From Gammaproteobacteria bacterium (GTDB lineage Bacteria; Pseudomonadota; Gammaproteobacteria; Pseudomonadales; Ketobacteraceae): 64,000 nt of DNA. Below the pieces are notes generated by a model, which was not told the origin of the DNA, did not search any database, and saw only the letters and a program-made list of their open reading frames with translations. The position numbers and the translations under genes are program-made. Numbering within the stretch: position 1 is the first letter of the stretch; each line of letters begins with the position of its first letter. Of the stretch, positions 51,512-59,838 are shown piece by piece. The stretch is taken from assembly GCA_013178375.1 (NCBI GenBank), contig JABLXQ010000030.1, positions 1-64,000 of the forward strand, read 5' to 3'.

Positions 51512-52789
51512 CTACCCGCTTTCATTTGCGCGCGCCTCAAGTTCGTGAAACGCGGTATTACGGGGATCGATTTCGACTATGACCGACGTGGTGGCAGGCG
51601 GAGTGGAGACGAAATGCTCCTGCGCATCCAGCGGGATGGAGTCGGCATGATGCAACCAATATCGCGCCAGCAACACCAGCGGTAACAGTGTTATGGTTAT
51701 ACCCGCAAATAACCCGCCAGGGCCCATGACCGCTATCATTGACGCACCCAGGAGCGGTCCCACGCAGGCACCAAGGCCATAAGCCAGCAATAGGCCACCG
51801 CTTGCAGATACGATGTCGCGCGAATCGATGCGATCGTTGAGAATCGCGACAGCAATCGGATAAATTGACGCCCCGAAGCCCATAAAGATCGCCACAGATA
51901 CGAACAATAGACTCAGATTGATGGTACCTATCAACGCTACAACGCCACTGGCCAAAGCTGTCAGAAGTGTCACCCACAAAAGCACGGTGCGTCGTTCCGT
52001 GCGGTCACAGATTTTCCCGACCGGCCAGGCGAATATCATCGCAGTCAACACAGTCAAGGACATAAACAACGAGAGTTGTTTCAACGACAATCCAATGAGA
52101 TTCGCATACACCGGACCCAACGAATAAAACGCACTGATAACGATGCCACTGGTCAGTGCGGCAGTGAATGCCAACGGCTTCTCACGCAGCAAGCTGAGAA
52201 GTGGGATGGACGGGGCATGCTCCAGGGCAGGTGCCGGCAAGCGCGTCAACGTCAAGGGAATAAGCGCCAGCACCATCAGCAGGGCACAGAGACTGAATAA
52301 TTTGAATGACTGTGGATCGCCGGCATTCATCAAAATCTGGCCGCCGGAGGTCGCAAGATAAAAGATAACGAGATATAAGGCAAAAAGTGTCGAACGGTTC
52401 TGATTGGTGGCGCGACTCGAGAACCAGCTCTCGATGACAATCAGAAGAGCGGCCATTGCTATTCCTCCAATCAGGCGCATAACTGCCCACCAGGCAAAAT
52501 GAACCACGAGCGGATATGCGAGGGCAGCAGAGGCGGCCAAGGCGGAAAACGCCGCAAAGGTTCGAATATGTCCTACCCGCGCAATAATGCGACCGACGTG
52601 AGCCGTTCCCAACACGAAACCAATGGAATAACACATCAGTACCCCGCCGATCCATACTGGCTCGAACCCCTCAAGGCTCATACGCACACCCAAGAGGGTC
52701 ATGAGAAAGGCATTGCCGCTAACCAAGAGCAGGGTGCTGAGAATAAGAGTAGAAATGGCGAGCAGACTATCGAGTTTCATGGCAAGCAT
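51512..52789 (-). CDS. MFS transporter, YcaD-like
   Basis: A 425-residue protein with twelve predicted transmembrane helices. The motif GTAHVGRIIARVGHIRTFA between helices 2 and 3 is the MFS motif A, and KICDRTERRT is its counterpart in the second half. YcaD-like carriers have no settled substrate. It is the first gene of the AT-richer segment and lies next to the ectoine regulator, in the same direction, so a role in osmolyte movement is possible. That is inference from position. Confidence 0.82.
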   Translation of the reverse strand: MLAMKLDSLLAISTLILSTLLLVSGNAFLMTLLGVRMSLEGFEPVWIGGVLMCYSIGFVLGTAHVGRIIARVGHIRTFAAFSALAASAALAYPLVVHFAWWAVMRLIGGIAMAALLIVIESWFSSRATNQNRSTLFALYLVIFYLATSGGQILMNAGDPQSFKLFSLCALLMVLALIPLTLTRLPAPALEHAPSIPLLSLLREKPLAFTAALTSGIVISAFYSLGPVYANLIGLSLKQLSLFMSLTVLTAMIFAWPVGKICDRTERRTVLLWVTLLTALASGVVALIGTINLSLLFVSVAIFMGFGASIYPIAVAILNDRIDSRDIVSASGGLLLAYGLGACVGPLLGASMIAVMGPGGLFAGITITLLPLVLLARYWLHHADSIPLDAQEHFVSTPPATTSVIVEIDPRNTAFHELEARANESG

Positions 52790-52896
52790 CCAATTCCTGC
52801 TGGTTATCCTGGTAGTGTTGAGAATCGGCTCAGTAATCTAACCTCTCAAAACAGATGATTCATACCCACCCAGGATGAGGCAAAGGAAGAGCCTAT

Positions 52897-53421
52897 TTAT
52901 GGGGAACTCCGGGATTTTTTTCTTCGCTTTGTGGACGGCGGCACCGACTCGCGGTCCAGAGGGCCTACATCCAGCACAGGTGAAGCATCGAGATTTTGCG
53001 CATTCATCATGTGCGCAATCCGCTGCAGAGCTGAAACAATCATGGTCTGCTCCCAATCCTGCAGGCTCTGAAACTGTTGCACAAAATATTCTTGTAATGG
53101 CGTCGGCGCCAACTTTAACGTCTTCACACCGTCTTCACTGAGCGCCACATGCACTTTGCGTTTGTCTGACCTGCTACGTTCACGACGCACCAGCCCCCGA
53201 ACCTCCAGACGATCAAGAATAGTCGTTACGGTTGCCTGACTGAGGCTCATCTCCTTGGCGAGCGTTCCGCTCGTGGTTGGAATGTTCCGAGTGCTCAGCA
53301 ATTGCATCAGCAGAAGCTGAGGCGCCGTCAAACCTACTGTTTTTTCTAAATACTTGGACTGCATGTCGGTAGCGCGGATGACACGTCGGAGTGCAGTCAG
53401 GACTTCGTCAATATTGTTCAC
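52897..53421 (-). CDS. MarR-family regulator, EctR-like
   Basis: A 174-residue MarR regulator. It has a winged helix (LAKEMSLSQATVTTILDRLE, then VRGLVRRERSRSDKRKVHVA) and the N-terminal TALRRVIRATDMQSKYLEKT of EctR-type repressors, placed divergently from ectA, as in many ectoine clusters. EctR binds over the ectA promoter and lowers transcription at low salinity. Here the palindrome at 53508-53523 is the likely site. The GTG at 53421 is chosen by family comparison; a GTG at 53484 would add 21 residues. Confidence 0.78.
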   Translation of the reverse strand: MNNIDEVLTALRRVIRATDMQSKYLEKTVGLTAPQLLLMQLLSTRNIPTTSGTLAKEMSLSQATVTTILDRLEVRGLVRRERSRSDKRKVHVALSEDGVKTLKLAPTPLQEYFVQQFQSLQDWEQTMIVSALQRIAHMMNAQNLDASPVLDVGPLDRESVPPSTKRRKKSRSSP

Positions 53422-53507
53422 GGGCAGGATGCTCTGAGTTAAGCGGCAAATGATACACGAGCCGCCTGATTCCGGCCATTTCACACCCGGCGTCTTCAGC
53501 CTACCAA

Positions 53508-53523
53508 GCTTAGTTCTCTAAGC
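53508..53523. promoter_or_regulatory. Candidate EctR operator
   Basis: GCTTAG and CTAAGC (53508-53513 and 53518-53523) are exact complements around TTCT in the ectR/ectA divergent region, followed by an AT-rich TATATGAT. Binding by the MarR regulator is inferred. Confidence 0.5.
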
Positions 53524-53606
53524 ATTATATGATAGGCACCTGCAGCAGCAGATTGCCAGACAATCGCATTTTACGCCCAAACTGGCACAGTTTTCCTCAT
53601 CCAAGG

Positions 53607-53635
53607 TTGATAGATACGCTTTCGCGTGCTTTAAT
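53607..53635 (+). promoter_or_regulatory. Candidate ectA promoter
   Basis: TTGATA (53607-53612), a 17-base spacer and TTTAAT (53630-53635) match sigma-70 consensus well and end 30 bases before the ectA start. Confidence 0.6.
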
Positions 53636-53665
53636 CCTATAACTTTACTTTGAACCCTAAACAAT

Positions 53666-54244
53666 ATGACTCTAATTACATTGGCAAGCAACCGAGGACG
53701 TGCGTGCTCACCAAAGACATCAAAATTTCGGCTGCGGCCACCAATGGCAAAGGACGGAGCAGCGGTTAATCGTCTGATTGCCGACTGCGCGCCCCTGGAT
53801 ACCAATTCGGTGTATTGCAACCTGCTCCAGTGCACGCATTTTTCCCAGACTTCCGTGATCGCAGAGGACGGTTCCTCCATAGGGGGGTTCGTCTCGGGAT
53901 ATGTGCAGCCCGAACAGCCAGATGTGCTGTTTGTTTGGCAGGTTGCAGTGGCGCATCACGCGCGAGGCCACAAACTTGGCGCAGCAATGATCGACCACCT
54001 GCTGTTCCGCCCTGTCTGTGACGGTATCCACTACATTGAGACATCGATCAGCCCTGACAACGCAGCTTCCTGGGCACTATTCAATTCGATCGCTCAAAAC
54101 CATAACACCCAACTTGAAAGCACGCCGTGGTTTTCCGCCCGACATCATTTTGATGGCGATCATGATGATGAGCATTTAGTGCGAATCGGACCCTTTTTTC
54201 TGGATTCGCGGAAAGCACCAAAGCAATGGGGAGCATCTGAATGA
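53666..54244 (+). CDS. ectA: L-2,4-diaminobutyrate N-gamma-acetyltransferase EctA
   Basis: A 192-residue GNAT enzyme; second step of ectoine synthesis, acetylating diaminobutyrate with acetyl-CoA. EctA hallmarks are FRLRPPMAKDGAAVNRLIAD, LDTNSVYCNLLQCTHF, FVWQVAVAHHARGHKLGAAM and ISPDNAASWALF. The ATG at 53666 gives a slightly longer N-terminus than the family; the ribosome site is weak. ATGA overlap couples it to ectB. Base composition is AT-richer than the core genes left of 51 kb. Confidence 0.92.
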   Translation: MTLITLASNRGRACSPKTSKFRLRPPMAKDGAAVNRLIADCAPLDTNSVYCNLLQCTHFSQTSVIAEDGSSIGGFVSGYVQPEQPDVLFVWQVAVAHHARGHKLGAAMIDHLLFRPVCDGIHYIETSISPDNAASWALFNSIAQNHNTQLESTPWFSARHHFDGDHDDEHLVRIGPFFLDSRKAPKQWGASE

Positions 54245-55503
54245 ATACGTTCACCCAACTCGAGTCAGCCGTACGCAGTTACGGAAGATCTTATCCAGTC
54301 GTGTTCGATCGCGCCGCCGATAGTTGCTTATTCGATGTCGACGGCAGGCGGTACCTCGACTTTCTGGCAGGCGCCGGGGCGCTTAACTATGGGCACAACA
54401 ATTCGGCAATCACCGAAGCCTTGCTCGACTATATAAAACGCGGAGGGATAGCCCATGGCCTTGACATGCAAACCCAGGCAAAAGAGGAATTTCTTAATGC
54501 ATTGGAACAATTCATTTTGGCACCCCGCGATCTTCGATATCGCGTGCAATTCACGGGACCCACAGGGACAAATGCCGTTGAAGCCGCCTTCAAAATTGCC
54601 CGTAAAGTTACCGGTCGACAAAATATTCTGGCATTTACCAACGGCTTTCACGGTGTGACCCTGGGCGCCTTGTCTGCGACTGGAAATCGTCATCACAGAG
54701 GTGGCGCGGGGACTGCTCTGAACGCCATCACCCGCATGCCTTACGACGGTTATCTTGGCAACACCATCGACACCAGCGATCTGCTGATCAAGATGATTGA
54801 AGACCCTTCCAGCGGCATCGATCTGCCTGCGGCCGTCATTGTTGAGACAGTACAGGGCGAAGGCGGCTTGAACGTGGCGTCTACGCAATGGTTACAAAAA
54901 ATCGAGCAATTCTGCCGGCAAACCGGCGCCTTACTCATCATCGATGACATTCAGGCAGGATGTGGGCGCACCGGAGAATTTTTCAGCTTCGAATCGATGG
55001 GTATCGAGCCGGACATCATCACATTATCGAAGTCACTCAGCGGATATGGACTGCCAATGGCTATAGTCCTGATCAGTCCGCAGCACGATTGCTGGAAGCC
55101 AGGCGAACACAATGGCACTTTCCGGGGCAACAATCATGCGTTCGTAACAGCTGCCGCCGCTTTGCAGAAGTACTGGCACAACGACGATTTTGCGCAGGAG
55201 ATTCGGCGCAAGGAAAGTTTGCTCACCAATCGATTGGATCAGCTTGTCACATTATTTCCTCATCACATTACCGGGCAAAAAGGACGAGGAATGATGCGTG
55301 GACTCGCGTTCAGAGATGGACAGATGGCAACGGATACCTCCCGCCGATCCTTCGCCAATGGGCTTGTGATTGAAACCAGTGGTTCCCATGGAGAAGTGGT
55401 TAAGTGTCTTTGCCCGCTGACCATCTCCGACGAGGAACTGAATGAGGGCCTCGACATCCTGGCCTCTAGCATCAGTGATGTTGCGATTTCGTATGCAGCC
55501 TGA
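54241..55503 (+). CDS. ectB: Diaminobutyrate-2-oxoglutarate transaminase EctB
   Basis: A 420-residue class III PLP aminotransferase; makes L-2,4-diaminobutyrate from aspartate semialdehyde and glutamate, first committed step of the pathway. Motifs: FLAGAGALNYGHNN, FTGPTGTNAVEAA, ETVQGEGGLNVA, IDDIQAGCGRTGEFFSFE and TLSKSLSGYG with Lys264 as the PLP lysine. It starts inside the ectA stop (4-base overlap). A 55-base gap separates it from the small cupin gene. Confidence 0.93.
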   Translation: MNTFTQLESAVRSYGRSYPVVFDRAADSCLFDVDGRRYLDFLAGAGALNYGHNNSAITEALLDYIKRGGIAHGLDMQTQAKEEFLNALEQFILAPRDLRYRVQFTGPTGTNAVEAAFKIARKVTGRQNILAFTNGFHGVTLGALSATGNRHHRGGAGTALNAITRMPYDGYLGNTIDTSDLLIKMIEDPSSGIDLPAAVIVETVQGEGGLNVASTQWLQKIEQFCRQTGALLIIDDIQAGCGRTGEFFSFESMGIEPDIITLSKSLSGYGLPMAIVLISPQHDCWKPGEHNGTFRGNNHAFVTAAAALQKYWHNDDFAQEIRRKESLLTNRLDQLVTLFPHHITGQKGRGMMRGLAFRDGQMATDTSRRSFANGLVIETSGSHGEVVKCLCPLTISDEELNEGLDILASSISDVAISYAA

Positions 55504-55558
55504 CAGGGATGGTGCAACAGCTTTTTCCTTCTACCCTAAAGCAACCAAAGGGAATCCA

Positions 55559-55816
55559 ATGTCTGCACGACTATTGTTGATTAAGCGAGGCGAGAAAGCC
55601 CAGCTTGGCTGCCACGGCGGGAAATTGCGCTATCTGCATTGTATCAAAGGAAAAGGGCGCATCGTCAGTCGACACTGCGGTGTGGGCTGGCATATCACAG
55701 AAGGTGAATATTTTCTGCTTCGCTCCGGTAGCAGCTATAGCATTGCCGCTATGGAGTCGATTGAAATCGCCCTCCATCAAGATGCGGACACGGCTACTTC
55801 TCTAATCCATATATAA
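55559..55816 (+). CDS. Mini cupin-like protein inserted between ectB and ectC
   Basis: An 85-residue protein with an AAGGG site before its ATG. Its centre (LHCIKGKGRIVSRHCGVGWH, then ITEGEYFLLRSGSSYSI) matches by pattern the cupin core of the adjacent EctC (VYCLQGNAVIEMVDGKQYEI, then SPGTLYALDKHDEHVL), but the metal and substrate His/Tyr/Glu of EctC are mostly missing and the N-terminal third is gone. It may be a degenerate ectC duplicate or a small regulatory or scaffolding cupin. It is 12 bases before ectC, so it is probably translated with the operon. I know no standard ectoine gene at this place. Confidence 0.6.
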   Translation: MSARLLLIKRGEKAQLGCHGGKLRYLHCIKGKGRIVSRHCGVGWHITEGEYFLLRSGSSYSIAAMESIEIALHQDADTATSLIHI

Positions 55817-55828
55817 AGCGAGATGCTC

Positions 55829-56224
55829 ATGATCGTACGAACATTGGAAAAAGCGCAAAACTCAGCCCGCAAGATACAAGCAAAAAACTGGGAAAGCGTA
55901 CGTTTGCTGCTACGAAGCGACCAGATGGGCTTCTCATTTCACATCACCACGATTTACGCCGGAACAAGCACCCACATGCACTACCGCAATCACCTTGAGG
56001 CCGTCTATTGCCTACAGGGGAATGCTGTAATTGAAATGGTGGACGGAAAACAGTACGAAATCAGCCCCGGCACACTCTATGCGCTTGATAAACACGACGA
56101 ACACGTGCTCCATGCGCAGTCTGAGTTAACGCTCATCTGCATATTCGATCCGGCGCTGATTGGCACGGAAACACATGATGAGAATGGAGTGTACCCTTTG
56201 GAGGCTGACATCGTTCAGGACTGA
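55829..56224 (+). CDS. ectC: L-ectoine synthase EctC
   Basis: A 131-residue cupin that cyclises N-gamma-acetyl-diaminobutyrate to ectoine. Family features are the MIVRTLEKAQ start, WESVRLLLRSDQMGFSFHIT, HMHYRNHLEAVYC with metal ligands, and DKHDEHVLHAQ. The second ATG (55829) matches the family start; one at 55823 adds two residues. Its TGA overlaps an ATG by one base, but the better ectD start is 24 bases later. Confidence 0.92.
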   Translation: MIVRTLEKAQNSARKIQAKNWESVRLLLRSDQMGFSFHITTIYAGTSTHMHYRNHLEAVYCLQGNAVIEMVDGKQYEISPGTLYALDKHDEHVLHAQSELTLICIFDPALIGTETHDENGVYPLEADIVQD

Positions 56225-56247
56225 TGAGGCGCTATAGAGGCCAGACC

Positions 56248-57156
56248 ATGGATTCATGCATGTTTGATTCTTATCCCTCACGCTGTGGAAACACAGCGCA
56301 GATCTTTCCCCGCACCGATCCGGTAGTCTACTCGCCGGAAGATGAGTGGTTTAAAGGCGATGGCCCTCTGACGGAGAAAGAGATACGGTTTTTTGACAAA
56401 AATGGCTTCCTGCAACTGGAAGCCTTGATCTCTGACGACGAAGTTAAAATGCTGGCCAGCGAGGCTGACAAGTTACGCAACGATCCCCTGCTCTTGAGCC
56501 GCGAGGAAACCATTCTCGAACGATCAAGCAGGGAGGTCCGATCTATCTTTGATGCACATCACTTCAGCACCGGTTTCAATACGTTACTCCGCGACCCTCG
56601 CATTACGAACGTTGTGTCGTACCTATTGGCCGACAAACTCTATCTTCATCAGGCGAGACTAAACTACAAGCCGGGGTTTCAAGGTAAGGAGTTCTACTGG
56701 CACTCTGATTTCGAAACTTGGCACGTCGAAGATGGCATGCCGCAAATGCGCGCAATTAGTGTATCCATCTCAATAACAGATAACTACACATGCAATGGTC
56801 CCGTCATGGTCATTCCAGGCTCCCATCGCAGATTTCTGTCGTGCACCGGCCTCACACCCGAGGAAAACTATAAATCATCACTGCGGGAACAAAGGTATGG
56901 CGTACCGGACGAAGACAGCATTCGATCAATGGTCGACGCTAACGGCATAGCTGAAATCGCTGGGAAGGCAGGTTCCGTTTTGTTCTTTGATAGCAATCTC
57001 CTGCATGGTTCTGCCAGCAACATAACACCGTATGCGCGCCACAATTTGTTTTTTGTCTACAACGCCATCACCAATCAACTGCGAGAGCCTTATTGTCTAC
57101 AGGATCCAAGGCCCGAGTATATTGCTCACCGAAAAAACATCGAGCTTGTCGGCTGA
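56248..57156 (+). CDS. ectD: Ectoine 5-hydroxylase EctD
   Basis: A 302-residue Fe(II)/2-oxoglutarate dioxygenase converting ectoine to 5-hydroxyectoine. Metal ligands are His152 and Asp154 (WHSDFETWH) and His253 (NLLHGSA). GPVMVIPGSHRRFLSC is the substrate-binding signature of the EctD family. The ATG at 56248 has a GAGG site at good spacing; one at 56224 overlaps ectC by one base. It is the last gene of the ect operon, only 15 bases from the candidate transposon end. Confidence 0.93.
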   Translation: MDSCMFDSYPSRCGNTAQIFPRTDPVVYSPEDEWFKGDGPLTEKEIRFFDKNGFLQLEALISDDEVKMLASEADKLRNDPLLLSREETILERSSREVRSIFDAHHFSTGFNTLLRDPRITNVVSYLLADKLYLHQARLNYKPGFQGKEFYWHSDFETWHVEDGMPQMRAISVSISITDNYTCNGPVMVIPGSHRRFLSCTGLTPEENYKSSLREQRYGVPDEDSIRSMVDANGIAEIAGKAGSVLFFDSNLLHGSASNITPYARHNLFFVYNAITNQLREPYCLQDPRPEYIAHRKNIELVG

Positions 57157-57171
57157 GATACGGCATCATCG

Positions 57172-57275
57172 TGTCGATTTTAGGAGAAGTTTATAAAATC
57201 GTTTACGGATTCCGCCACCCTCGGCCTCACTTTTAGGAAAAGTTTATAAAGCCCATTTTAGGAAAAGTTTATAAA
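57172..57275. repeat. Candidate Tn7/Tn5053-type transposon end: TGTCG plus three direct repeats
   Basis: A TGTCG at 57172-57176 is followed by three copies of TTTTAGGARAAGTTTATAAA (57178-57197, 57231-57250, 57256-57275). Copies 2 and 3 are identical; copy 1 differs at one base. Tn7-like and Tn5053-like ends typically open with TGT and carry several 20-bp transposase sites at irregular spacing, as here. The site separates the ect operon from the defence-like genes. The other end and any transposase lie outside the window. Confidence 0.6.
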
Positions 57276-57329
57276 AATTTCCATTTTGCCATAGCCACGG
57301 TGTTTCCCGACCGGAAGGAAGTGCCCATA

Positions 57330-57662
57330 TTATTCAGCACCAGCCCATCGCACCCGACCCTTCCTTATCCAAAAATGACTTCTACAACCACTGGTACGCC
57401 AGATTGATGGTTGGACCGTGACAATCCCTCGCGCGTCAACAGCAGCAGACCAACGCGGTCTCTGACCGATTAGGTTCAGGGTAATAGAATCACCACATCC
57501 ACAAGGACATTGCATTAAAGCAGCCCAGGCAAATCCGCCATCTTGCACGAGATAGAATATTCCAACCTTTGGCTGGATAGGCAGATCAACCACAGCTATA
57601 ACTATAAGCTTTCGGCGCTGCCACCTGTTCCAAATGCGTGAAATAAAACGCAGGATTTTCAT
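57330..57662 (-). CDS. DUF6527 protein of a bacterial ubiquitin-like operon
   Basis: A 110-residue protein with a probable zinc site: Cys52, Cys54 and Cys56 in CPCGCGD, and Cys93 with His96 in SGCRSHFWIR. SIWRTSGCRSHFWIR and the acidic/aromatic end match the DUF6527 family, which recurs in prokaryotic ubiquitin-like operons. Its role is not established to my knowledge. It overlaps the E1 gene by four bases, so it is co-translated with it; last gene of the operon. Confidence 0.75.
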   Translation of the reverse strand: MKILRFISRIWNRWQRRKLIVIAVVDLPIQPKVGIFYLVQDGGFAWAALMQCPCGCGDSITLNLIGQRPRWSAAVDARGIVTVQPSIWRTSGCRSHFWIRKGRVRWAGAE

Positions 57663-59068
57663 GCTGCTTCTTCCGCCTCGGTGAGCACCGCCAAACCCAA
57701 CAGAGGAATGCAGTCGCCCTCCCCGATATGGGGTTCAAGAGCCTTGCAAACTCCAGTGTCGGCGCCATGCTTTGCAAAGCCTAAATCAAGCGCAATAAAG
57801 GTCTCTGCCGTTGAACCTTCGGTGTCACCAATCCGGTAACCGTGTATACGGGTCAATAATTCATTAGCAGCCAATCCAGCCGCGATCATGTTCAGCGGCA
57901 TGACTGCAGGCCTCTCGACGTCTACACCAGAGACGTAGCCTGCCTTTTTCTGTTCAGCATGATGCGCAGGATCCGTTTTGGCCATCGCCTCTTCCCGCAG
58001 TGCCTCGGTAGAAAATACACCGCGAGCAATAAAGGACTGCCCTGGTTCAAAGTAATGCACTGCAGCATTCACTGACTGAATTTCTCCAGTACTGCTATTA
58101 GCATGGATTGCTACACCGGTGTCGATATATGGCAGTAAGTAATACGCTGCGAGGCGGCACAACTGTTGACGCGCAATCCGGTTATCGACACAACCCATTA
58201 CCACATCACAATTTGCGATGGCGCGGATAACTTCAGGATCATCCAAAGACCCTACCATCTCGACGATATCGATATCGAACCCAATAGATCTAAGCGCGGC
58301 ACCTGCGACACGCGCTTTGTACTTCCCAGTCTTTGCGTCCTTTACAGTTGAATGAAGAATGCGGTTGAGATTCACACTTTCAACAGACTGCGGGTCGATG
58401 ATAACAATTTTGCGAACTCCGGTACGCACAAGCGCTTCAATTAGTAAGCTGCCAGTACCCGATGCTCCGACGACCGCTACCCGCAATCCAGCGAGTTCCG
58501 CATATGTTCCTTCACCAAAGGCCTGCACTAAGCGACGTTGCGCTTCGCTTACCTGAATTGAAATTTTTGATTTATTTACCGAACGCAGCCGGGAACCGAC
58601 CACACGAATGGTGTCAATATTACGAAAAGTGCCATTTGCATCAACGATCCGACCTGTTGCGCAAGTCTCAGTTAGAACTACGCTGCCATGAGATCCGCGA
58701 GGATTCCATGCATAGCAATGCGGTAACAGTTCCTGGTCACTCACATCGTCGAACTCGGAAAATTCCGCTAAGCCGCCTGGATGAGAATGAAACTTGAGCA
58801 GACTCAATCCTTCCTTTTCAAGCCTATTCAGTAGCGGCAGAATGGCCGTAGTGCTCCAGGTTGTCTCGAATGGCGAACGATTTTGGTATGACTCGGTAGG
58901 AAGTGGAACAATTTCCCGTACCAGCAACTGAATCCCGAAGGGACCAATTGACTGACCACACAAGGCAAAAGCGACGGCCTCCTTGCCGTCACCGGGAAAC
59001 AAAATAGATTTTAGGTCGTTAAGATCCGATCCACGGATACGAAGTCCGCACAGGGTTTTACTGGCCAT
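57659..59068 (-). CDS. JAMM peptidase / E1-like (ThiF) fusion
   Basis: A 469-residue fusion. Residues 1-140 are a JAB/MPN domain with an intact JAMM motif HxHx7SxxD (His94, His96, Ser104, Asp107) and an upstream Glu30, so it should cleave isopeptide or ubiquitin-like C-termini. Residues 185-460 are an E1-like adenylating domain: GASGTG (201-206), IIDPQSVESVNLNRIL, and MGCVDNRIARQQL. The two-domain arrangement activates a ubiquitin-like protein and removes it. It starts 11 bases inside the end of the UBL/E2 gene and ends 4 bases inside DUF6527. Which Cys acts as the E1 thioester site is not clear. Confidence 0.85.
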   Translation of the reverse strand: MASKTLCGLRIRGSDLNDLKSILFPGDGKEAVAFALCGQSIGPFGIQLLVREIVPLPTESYQNRSPFETTWSTTAILPLLNRLEKEGLSLLKFHSHPGGLAEFSEFDDVSDQELLPHCYAWNPRGSHGSVVLTETCATGRIVDANGTFRNIDTIRVVGSRLRSVNKSKISIQVSEAQRRLVQAFGEGTYAELAGLRVAVVGASGTGSLLIEALVRTGVRKIVIIDPQSVESVNLNRILHSTVKDAKTGKYKARVAGAALRSIGFDIDIVEMVGSLDDPEVIRAIANCDVVMGCVDNRIARQQLCRLAAYYLLPYIDTGVAIHANSSTGEIQSVNAAVHYFEPGQSFIARGVFSTEALREEAMAKTDPAHHAEQKKAGYVSGVDVERPAVMPLNMIAAGLAANELLTRIHGYRIGDTEGSTAETFIALDLGFAKHGADTGVCKALEPHIGEGDCIPLLGLAVLTEAEEAA

Positions 59069-59717
59069 TGTGCGTCTCCTTTTTCAACCAGTCGTTGACC
59101 AGTGCCATGTGGCTTTCCACATCGTCAATTCCAGGCCGCCAAGCAGACTCCGGTTGACGATGGCGAGACCAACGCTGCCATGTTTTTCCGTCAAAGGCAT
59201 CAGTCGACAAGGCGCCGATGGCTTTACCAGACGACAAGGCAAGTGCCGGGTAGAAATAGACCATATCAATCTGAGAGTCCGGGTAGGTTTGCTCAATGCG
59301 AAAATTAATATTGACTACAGAGTGGGTATATCCTGACGGAACCGGAAAATCATAAATCACCAAACGCATCACCTTGTCTTCGGTGATCGTTTCCCACTGA
59401 AACCCGAGGTTTTCGAGAAACTTTTCGTCGTTGGCCGGTAGACGAAACTGCCTGCGTCCGGAAAAACCTTCTGTGCACTCCCTGGGAAGCGCTCGAAAGT
59501 GCTCCTTTCCTGGGGCGCTAAGGTCGACTTTGTCATCAGGCCCAATTTCCCTGGGCTGACCGTGGCCGACCTGTACCAGGAGGAACTTGCTAATGGGTAC
59601 CCGCCCCGACAGCTCCAAAATTTGGCGCCCGGTCGGTGTGGGATCGTTGATTTTAAACTGTTGATTATCAACAGAAAACGCATATTGGTTGTGCTTTGGG
59701 TCGTGTACATTTGACAT
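59058..59717 (-). CDS. Ubiquitin-like domain fused to a prokaryotic E2 (family E)
   Basis: A 219-residue fusion. Residues 10-80 match the bacterial multiubiquitin beta-grasp pattern (FKINDPTPTGRQILELSG, GPDDKVDLSAPGKEHFRALP). Residues 86-215 match prokaryotic E2 family E: LRLVIYDFPVPSGY, PDSQIDMVYFYPALAL and TWQRWSRHRQ with WRPGIDDVESHMAL. The only cysteine is Cys81, in the linker; no cysteine lies in the E2 part. A GGAG site precedes the ATG. It is the first gene of the three-gene operon. How the fused UBL is released or conjugated is unknown. Confidence 0.82.
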   Translation of the reverse strand: MSNVHDPKHNQYAFSVDNQQFKINDPTPTGRQILELSGRVPISKFLLVQVGHGQPREIGPDDKVDLSAPGKEHFRALPRECTEGFSGRRQFRLPANDEKFLENLGFQWETITEDKVMRLVIYDFPVPSGYTHSVVNINFRIEQTYPDSQIDMVYFYPALALSSGKAIGALSTDAFDGKTWQRWSRHRQPESAWRPGIDDVESHMALVNDWLKKETHNGQ

Positions 59718-59838
59718 CTTAATTCTCCAACTGGTTACTGAACATCTTTTTTAAGTCATAAATACTCTTGTAAATACAATGGGTTATATGCTTTTCCTGC
59801 CTCCGGAACTGCATGGTGCAGGTCTCGTCACCTCCAGC

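Noticed and set aside
55442-55816. Longer start for the mini cupin gene
   Set aside because: The longer frame overlaps the end of ectB and its extra residues have no cupin character; the ATG at 55559 has its own AAGGG site.
57178-57275. CRISPR array
   Set aside because: Only three 20-bp repeats with unequal spacing (33 and 5 bases between) and no cas genes.
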